NCBI GenBank assembly: GCA_024811115.1
Contig: JAKOGH010001043.1
Location: forward strand, 372,001 to 436,000
Length of the DNA: 64,000 nucleotides
Source: Terana coerulea
Lineage: Eukaryota > Basidiomycota > Agaricomycetes > Polyporales > Phanerochaetaceae
Direction: 5' to 3'
Shown: piece by piece, positions 57,550 through 64,000 of the stretch
Layout of the letters: the number at the start of each line of letters is the position of its first letter
How positions within the stretch are numbered: position 1 is the first letter of the stretch
The notes under the pieces: model-generated
Seen by the model: only the letters and a program-made list of their open reading frames with translations
What the model was told of the DNA's origin: nothing
Databases searched by the model: none
Program-made: the position numbers and the translations under genes

Positions 57550-59866
57550 CTAGTCAATCTCCTCCATGGCGGAAGCGGACGCGGACTCCAAAGGTGGAGG
57601 TGCATCATCTGAGCTAGAAGCAGCAGGAACCTCAGAATCCTCATCAACGTCGAGGCCGAGAGCGATCATGCGGTGGATACGCTTGGCGAACGAGGTTGGG
57701 TCGTCCAGGGAGAAGCCGGAAGTCAGGAGGGCAGTCTCGAAAAGGAGGTATGTGAGGTCGCGAACGGACTTGTCCGCCTTGTCCTCGGTGACCTTCGCCT
57801 TGAGCTCCTTCACGATGGGGTTGTGCGGGTTCAGCTCGAGAGTCTTCTTTGATGCCATGTACGACGACATCGAGGAGTCCCGGAGAGCCTGGGCCTTCAT
57901 GATGCGCTCCATGTTGGACGACCAGCCGAACTGGCCGGTGACAAGAACACAAGGGGAGTCGGTGATGCGGTTGGAGACGATAACCTTCTCGACCTTGTCG
58001 CCAAGGGCCTCCTTGACGGCCTTGCAGAGCTCCTCGAACTGCTTGGCCTCCTCTTCGCGCTCCTTCTTCTCGTCGTCGGTCTCCTCGAGCTCGAGACCCT
58101 CCTTGGAGACGCAGACGAGCTTGTGGCCTTCGAACTCCTTGAGCTGTGTGGTGGCGTACTCATCAATGGGGTCGACAAGGAGAAGGACCTCGAAACCCTT
58201 CTTTTGAGCACCTCGAGGAAGGGCGAGTCCTTAACAGCGGAGAGCGACTCGCCAGTGAGGTAGTAGATGTTCTTCTGAACCTCAGGCATGCGAGTGATGT
58301 AATCTGCGAGGCGCAATTAGCGCGTGTTCACTGGTCCACAATGATGGACTACGTACCCTTGAACGAGGTCAACTCCTCGGTGGACTTGGTGCTGTAGAAG
58401 CGTAGGTACTCGGAGAGCTTACTGCGGTTTTGAGCGTCCTCGTGCACACCAAGTTTGATGTTCTTGCCGAATGCCTCGTAGAACTTGGCGAAGTTGTCCT
58501 TGTCTTCGGCGATCTCGCTGAACAGGTCCAGGCACTTCTTGACAATGTTCTTACGGATGACCTTGAGGATCTTGTTTTGCTGCAGAGTCTCACGGGAGAT
58601 GTTAAGGGGCAGGTCCTCGGAGTCGACAATACCCTTCACGAAGTTGAGGTATTCCGGGATGATATCCTCGCAGTCGTCCATGATGAAGACACGCCTAACG
58701 TAGAGCTTGATGTTGTTGCGCTTCTTCTTGCCACCCTCGAAGAGGTCGAAGGGAGCACTGAACGCATACCGATCAGTATGAGAGTTAACGGCATAGAAGG
58801 AATGTACATACCGCTTGGGGATGTAGAGGATAGCCTTGAACTCAAGCTGACCCTCGACAGAGAAGTGCTTCACCGCAAGATGGTCCTCCCAATCGTTGGT
58901 CAAGCTCTTGTAGAAGGCGCCGTACTCCTCGGAAGTGATGTCGGACGGGTTGCGGGTCCAGATGGGCTTAGTCTTGTTGAGCTCCTCGTTCTCGACGGTC
59001 TTCTCCTTAATCTTCTTGGTCTTCTTCTTCTTGTCCTCCTCGTCGTCGACTTCCTCGATCTTGGGCTTGTCCTCAGACTCCTCCATGACCTCATCCTCGT
59101 CTTCGACCTCCTGGAAAAACATACGGTTAAGCACCTAAGTGTATTAGACATTACGGATAGTACAAACCTTCTCGACCTCCTTGGTGACCGCCAACTGAAT
59201 GGGGTAGGAGATGAACTCGGAGTGCTTCTTGACGATGTCCTTGATACGCTTCTCCTCGAGATACTCAAGCTGATCCTCCTTCAAGTACAGGCGAATCTCG
59301 GTACCACGGCCAATGGCGGGGTTGACAGTATCGGTGGTGATGGTGAAGGTGCCTCCAGCGGCGGACTCCCAGATGTACTGCTCATCGTCGTTATGCTTCG
59401 AGATGACCTGTACACGCTCGGCGACGAGGTAGGCGGAGTAGAATCCGACACCGAACTGGCCAATCATGGAAATGTCGGCGCCAGAGCTCAGAGCCTCCAT
59501 GAAGCCCTTGGTGCCGGATTTCGCGATGGTACCGAGGTTGTTGACCATGTCGGCCTTGGTCATACCGATACCAGTATCACGGATAGAAAGGATCTTGTTC
59601 TCCTTGTCTGGAATGATACGAATAGAAAGTTCCTTCTCGCTGTCCAGCACCGAGGGGTCGGTCAAGGACTGATAGCGGACTTTGTCGAGAGCATCGGAGG
59701 CATTGGAGATCAGCTCTCGCAGGAAGATCTCCTTGTTCGAGTAGAACGTGTCTACGAGAGAGTGTTAGCATATGTACGACTCCAGAGATCGCTGAAGCGA
59801 CATACTGATGATTAGGTCCAGGAGCTGGCTGATCTCGGCCTGGAATCCAAAGCTTTCAGTGGCCAT
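57550..59866 (-). CDS. HSP90: Heat shock protein 90
   Basis: The cytosolic ATP-dependent chaperone. It starts [20 protein letters not shown] and has the GHKL ATPase motifs [37 protein letters not shown] and [13 protein letters not shown], then an acidic linker. The middle domain has [30 protein letters not shown] (catalytic Arg) and [10 protein letters not shown]. The C-terminal domain has [35 protein letters not shown] and [18 protein letters not shown], and the tail ends MEEID instead of the usual MEEVD. Four coding introns (first after LIIS). One base seems missing in a run near 58202-58205 (minus CAAAAG), between SPFLEVLK and [11 protein letters not shown]; restoring one A gives the family sequence. 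Upstream are heat shock elements and a 5' untranslated intron (59873-59928). Confidence 0.97.
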
Positions 59867-59872
59867 TTTTGT

Positions 59873-59928
59873 CTGCGCACGGAGATGTTGTAAGGGACCT
59901 GAAACAAGAGAGCAGAATAAAAACTTAC
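59873..59928 (-). other. HSP90 5' untranslated-region intron (predicted)
   Basis: On the minus strand GTAAGTTTTTATTC begins at 59928, and a GTGCGCAG acceptor ends at 59873, six bases before the ATG. It is 56 bases long, like the coding introns of the window. An alternative acceptor (TTTGTTTCAG) would make it 30 bases. Confidence 0.5.
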
Positions 59929-60005
59929 GGATGATGTGCAGGCAGAAGGAAAGAGGGGCGTGAGGGCAGGAGGAGTGCGGCAAGTGCGGTTTATGTATTT
60001 GCATT

Positions 60006-60070
60006 TTCTGAGATTTCTGCAAGATTCTGCACAAGACGCGTCCTCAACGCGTGGGGGTCATGGAACATTC
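60006..60070. promoter_or_regulatory. Heat shock elements upstream of HSP90
   Basis: Three TTC triplets spaced nine to ten bases apart at 60006, 60015 and 60025 (TTCTG each) look like a gapped heat shock element. An inverted GAA-n2-TTC pair (GAACATTC) lies at 60063-60070, about 200 bases before the HSP90 start. These match HSF1 site logic. Confidence 0.55.
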
Positions 60071-60118
60071 GAGTGACTTTGCCTTTCTGGGTAATATTGC
60101 CTCGGCGCCTACATCGTT

Positions 60119-60126
60119 CTTTATAA
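60119..60126 (-). promoter_or_regulatory. TATA-like box upstream of HSP90
   Basis: On the minus strand GTTATAAAG reads at about 60119-60127, about 255 bases before the HSP90 start. With the leader intron the start of transcription would lie between. It also overlaps the TSC1 3' flank. Confidence 0.35.
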
Positions 60127-60212
60127 CTTGAAGCCAAAGTGCATCGGTCAGTGCAAACATACATGGAAAAGTACACGAAGAAAAAGGGCGTATGCGTATA
60201 CAGAAATAAAAA

Positions 60213-63200
60213 TCATAAGCTCAACGAGGGACCCATGAACGGCGACGACCGAGGATCCGAGACCAACCCCTTCCGACCATTCACTTGCGCTTTGAGCACC
60301 TCCACCATCGCACTCAGCTCCTCGTTCTGCTCGAACAAGAGGGCATTGTCCTTTCGTAACGTCTTGTTGGTTTCCATTGTCTGCCTCCATTCTTCGTGAG
60401 CAGTGGCGGTGCGGTTCTTTGGCACCGCTTTGCGCGACACTATCAGCTGCTTCTGAGAGATGGATAGACGGGCTTTAAGGGACTCGATCTCGTGCCGTTG
60501 CGTCCTGTGCCCATATAAGTGAGTGTTAAAGGACAGCACACAGATGCTGATATACCTCAGCTTGTCTTCCATATCAGCTTGGACCTTCTGGTAGTTGTCC
60601 AGACGAAGCTCCATCTTCTTGTATGTGCTAGAGCAGTCCCGTAGGAACTCAGTCTGTTCGTTCAGCTTCTGTACGTCCATTTCCCTGTAAATCCATCAGC
60701 ACTCTCCAAGCTTTCCCTTTCATATAGCACAGAGGACTCGCCACAGCCTCTGGAGCTTAATGAGCTGCTCTATCTGGCGTTCATAGTCGTGTAGCCTGTC
60801 GACTTTGTGCTGGTTCATCTTGATTTGCGTCTTAAACTCAAATACCTGGTTGTTGGCAGCTGAGAGCAGCTTGCTCTGCGCCGTAAAGCTCGCCTACATG
60901 CAGCGGCTGCGTCAGCGATGTGTACATGCGAACAGATGCTCAGAAACTAACCTCGGTCTCCTGGTGCGCAGCGCGCATTGCCGCAGCCTCAGTCTGCCAG
61001 GAGCTCTTGTCGTTTCTGTGCTCCTTTATTTTATCCTGGAGCTTACGGTTCCAATCTGCATACTGATTCTTGACCTTCTGCGCTTGCTCCTTCTGCTCTT
61101 TGACTTCCTTCTGCAAACGGAAGACTTCGGCTTTGTACTCTCGCAATCGATTGTGCTGGGATAATCCGTTAGTGAGCAAGTTGCCGGTGGGACGTAGATA
61201 ATGCCTCTTACCAGCCCTTGCCTCTCCACCTCAGCAGTTCTCGAGACGACGCGGTCCTGGTACAATCGCCCAATATGCCTCACATTCTCTCGTGCCATCC
61301 ACAGCTCGAAGTTAAGTTCGCTCCTCAGCATCAGGATATCTCGTTGCAGACTCGCAATCGCAACACCGACGTGCGATGGTACGCCTTCCGTTTCCTCTTG
61401 CTCACGCGGAGGCTCGGTGCTAGGGGACCTGACGCTGATACTAGCCATGCTCTTGCGCGATGGCGAACGTGTGCGCGGTTGATGCTCGACGAGAGTTGTC
61501 GCCCACCCAGGCGCAGAAGGAGAGTCGACAACCTCTATGTCCAGACCGGACTTCAGAGCAATAGACGTCGATATCATGTCCTGAAGGGAGATCTGTAGTT
61601 TGTCTTGTGAAGGGTGTGTCGGTGGTAAAGTAGCCAGGGATAGATGAGGGATGCGACTCGGCGGAAGTCGACACGACCGGAATGTTTGGTACGATAGGCT
61701 CAAGCACAGGAAGGGATGCAAAATGTGAACGGCTCCGTCCAGATGAGAGGGTAGACGTGTTGGAGAATAGCTGCTCCTTGAGTCCCAAGGACGCAGAGCG
61801 AACATCGAGCATCGTACATTCCGCTACTATCTTTGGCACATCATATTGAGCCCAAAATTCGGGTGCCGACAGTTCCTCAGCGGCGTCGCGCCAGATGAGT
61901 AGTGGGTGTAGAACATGCCCACGTAGCAAAGACTAATAAAGAACATAAAACAAACTGGGAGCCGAAAGGTGAAATAGATTCGCACCTCGCTCTTGCTCCT
62001 GATCTTGTCCTCGTCCAGAGCTTCCTCCCAGTCAACAGTGTACGGGCTTTCGAAACCAGATTCGGCGAGATATGAGACTGCGCCTCGTAGGAAGCGTATC
62101 GCATTGCAAGGGAACAGGTAGTACAAGTACGCAAAATACTGTTGTTGCGGAGGTGCAGTCGACAATGCGCCAATGAAGGTCTGGTCTAATCGTGTCCACT
62201 CCAGTTCAGGGCGGATGGACAACCGATTGTTGCTGACCGGGTTTGGTGTGTCCCTCTGGTCTTCGACTACCGGCTCTATCAACGTGGTTGGATCGCGCCC
62301 TCGTGTGGCTTCGAACGCAAGATCAGGCAAGGTATAGTATGGCCTCGTTTCCCAACAAATAATCCGCGAAAGCACAACGAGCAGGGAAGGTAAAAGCCGC
62401 TTCAGGTCTTCACATGCCTTCACTGCGAAGATGGGCAACAGTTTTGTGAGGACGGTGATACCGACTGTGCATTCTGAAGCTGAGTTGTCGAAGATAAGGC
62501 AGTAAATGAGGCTTTGCATGAGTTGATGTGCGGCGAGTACAGCGGCGTGCGCCGGGAAGCTGGGCTGGGAAGTATAGGCATTGAGGAGGACAAGCAGCTG
62601 AAGCCGAGACGAGGGCGACGAAAAGCAGTAACAGAATTCGTCCAACAGGTCCTATGCGGGAAGACATGCATTTAGCGTGCGTTCGTACCAGGCAGCGCCG
62701 GAACAGAAAGACCAGACCCACTTGCGGTCGTTGCAAGCCAATCCTAACCAGCACATCTTCCAAATTCGCTTTCCAGCAGGCTGTTTTCTCCCTGGACGCA
62801 TCATCCAGGTCCGCCCATTCCAGCACATCGTCACCGGAGCTCTCGTTATAAGCGTCCAGTAAATAAAGATCCATGAGTCGTCGCCGGAAGCCTTTGACCT
62901 TCTCTGTCTTCTTAACTAGGTCCGGGTCAGATGATGCCGCGTCTTTGATTCGATGGATTGGGTCAAGAGCTGCGACGATGAGCTCCTTCGCGTGGTTCAC
63001 GGCCTCCACTGGAAGCTTTGGCTCGCGCAGAGCAGGGCGTAGGACGATATCGAACCATATTGAGATGATGGAGGAGGGGGGAAGTATGGGTTTCAAGTGA
63101 GATAAGATGGAGAGGAAAAGCTTGACTTGCGGGAAAACGGTGCTGTCCACGCATTCACGGTGTATGACTTGCAACTCTTCCTCGAGCTGGGCGAGCTCGG

Positions 63201-63327
63201 AGTGATCTCCCGTTCCGCTTACTTCTGAAACAAAGCTATCGAGTATCTGCAGCAGGTTTGAGAGTGAAGGTGCATCTGCAGACTCGGTGAGAATGAGACG
63301 AAGTTGTCGAGGGATGTCGGCAGCCAT
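60213..63327 (-). CDS. TSC1: Hamartin (TSC1) homolog
   Basis: The hamartin half of the TSC complex, which with tuberin restrains Rheb-TOR signalling. It starts MAADIPRQLRLILTESADAP, then has a helical N-terminal domain with LKPILPPSSIISIWFDIV, LRPALREPKLPVEAVNHAKE, CYCFSSPSSRLQLLVLLNAY and QQYFAYLYYLFPCNAIRFLR, a family match to hamartin cores. A Ser-rich middle follows with LQISLQDMISTSIALKSGLD. The C-terminus is a long coiled coil from about 61400 to 60250 (LQRDILMLRSELNFELWMAR, EKLDNYQKVQADMEDK-type, LFEQNEELSAMVEVLKAQV). About eight introns. Start chosen at 63327; an in-frame ATG at 63453 gives no conserved residues. It is head-to-tail with HSP90, which lies 346 bases downstream. Confidence 0.88.
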
Positions 63328-64000
63328 TCGGTGTGAGCGGAGGAGGCAAGGACACCAGGAACGAAGCTTGTGATGAATCCCTAGACGCCGGACGGAACAG
63401 CCGACTCCTCGGTTTGGCAACTCCCCAATAACGGTGGTCATGATCCAAGTCAACAGTACGATATGTAATGCGAAAGACTGTATGAGAGCAGAAACTGTAT
63501 GTTCCTTCGTGTAACCCTCTTTTGCTCCCCACTCCGACTCATTCCTCCTCCGAACAGGCTGACTTTATGTCGCGTTACCCATCGACAGTCGTCACGTCGA
63601 ACGTCCGACGCATATACATGCGGTACGCAACACAGTGCGTATGTTTGCCTTACGCTTAGTGCAGACTGAGCCAGCCAGTAGCATGATTTGCAGGTGCGTG
63701 ACACTGCTGTCTGAAGTATGTGACGGCTGAATTCGTCCATTTCGGGCTTGCCAGCTTCGATCGGTGGGCCGCTTCGAATCCAACATGCTATATATTTCGA
63801 ACTTGGTTCCCCGTCCCCTCTCTCTCATACCACGACATTCTCTCTCGACCAAATCTCCCAGATATAGGCTCCACTACCTCTGCGCTCATCTTCACATACC
63901 GTAACACCCTATAATCGCCACTATGTTCACTGCTGCTAGTTATAATGTCTCCTCGGTTGGGCTGGGCCTGACCACAGCTTCCAACATCGCTCGTCAAGTT
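63328..64000. other. TSC1 upstream region, right window edge
   Basis: 673 bases beyond the TSC1 start. No gene is recognised on either strand. A CT-rich run occurs near 63815-63850. The right edge of the window may cut into another gene that I cannot identify. Confidence 0.4.

Noticed and set aside
58430..59815. 461-codon plus open frame opposite HSP90
   Set aside because: It is the antisense shadow of HSP90, caused by codon bias, with repetitive Leu/Val/Asp content.
1..64000. Transposons, CRISPR arrays, biosynthetic gene cluster or viral insert
   Set aside because: No reverse transcriptase, transposase, long terminal repeats, spacer arrays, polyketide/peptide synthetase or viral replication motifs were seen.

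Overview
This window is nuclear DNA of a filamentous basidiomycete fungus, most likely an agaricomycete. Genes are dense and on both strands. Most are cut by many introns of about 45-60 bases with GT-AG ends. The encoded proteins are standard fungal housekeeping families plus fungal-specific ones: cell-wall alpha-1,3-glucan synthase, a SAM/RA-domain Ste11-type MAPKKK, DUF4211, and a Ste24-unrelated, FunK-like divergent kinase. I see no rRNA, convincing tRNA, transposon, CRISPR array or bacterial operon.

Layout: 3' end of TRS120 (1-1136, +), TRM1 (+), STE11 (-), a 3-kb divergent intergenic region, AGS1 alpha-glucan synthase (+, 15 exons, 2,340 codons), sphingoid base kinase (-), TAF13 (-), a DUF4211 protein (-), a very large C1 zinc-finger/helical-repeat protein (+, 8 kb), an unannotated-looking small gene (- , about 33.5-34 kb), ferric reductase (-), ATX1 copper chaperone (-), an L-type amino-acid transporter (-), exosome subunit MTR3 (-) back to back with an NSRP1-like splicing regulator (+), a divergent kinase (-), a CYP33-type RRM protein (+), GYP7 Rab-GAP (-), RPS21 (-), PPP4R2 (+), an FYV7/CCDC59-like nucleolar protein (-), eIF1/SUI1 (+), SNRNP27 (-), HSP90 (-) and hamartin/TSC1 (-).

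Functional themes are those of a core eukaryotic chromosome segment: RNA metabolism (TRM1, MTR3, NSRP1, SNRNP27, RRM protein, FYV7-like), translation (RPS21, eIF1), membrane traffic (TRS120, GYP7), signalling (STE11, PPP4R2, TSC1, HSP90), cell wall (AGS1) and metal handling (ferric reductase next to ATX1). Two neighbour pairs make functional sense: ferric reductase/ATX1 (iron-copper uptake axis) and HSP90/TSC1 (hamartin is a known Hsp90 co-chaperone in other eukaryotes).

The most striking pattern in the raw sequence is a recurring set of single-base reading-frame breaks inside otherwise well conserved exons (STE11 x2, TAF13 x2, GYP7 x3, HSP90, MTR3, amino-acid transporter, and probably the large C1 protein and the FYV7-like gene). 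Several sit in short homopolymers, and those in STE11 and GYP7 compensate each other. I read these mainly as consensus errors of the assembly, and they matter for anyone using automated gene models here. I found no clearly new multi-gene system.
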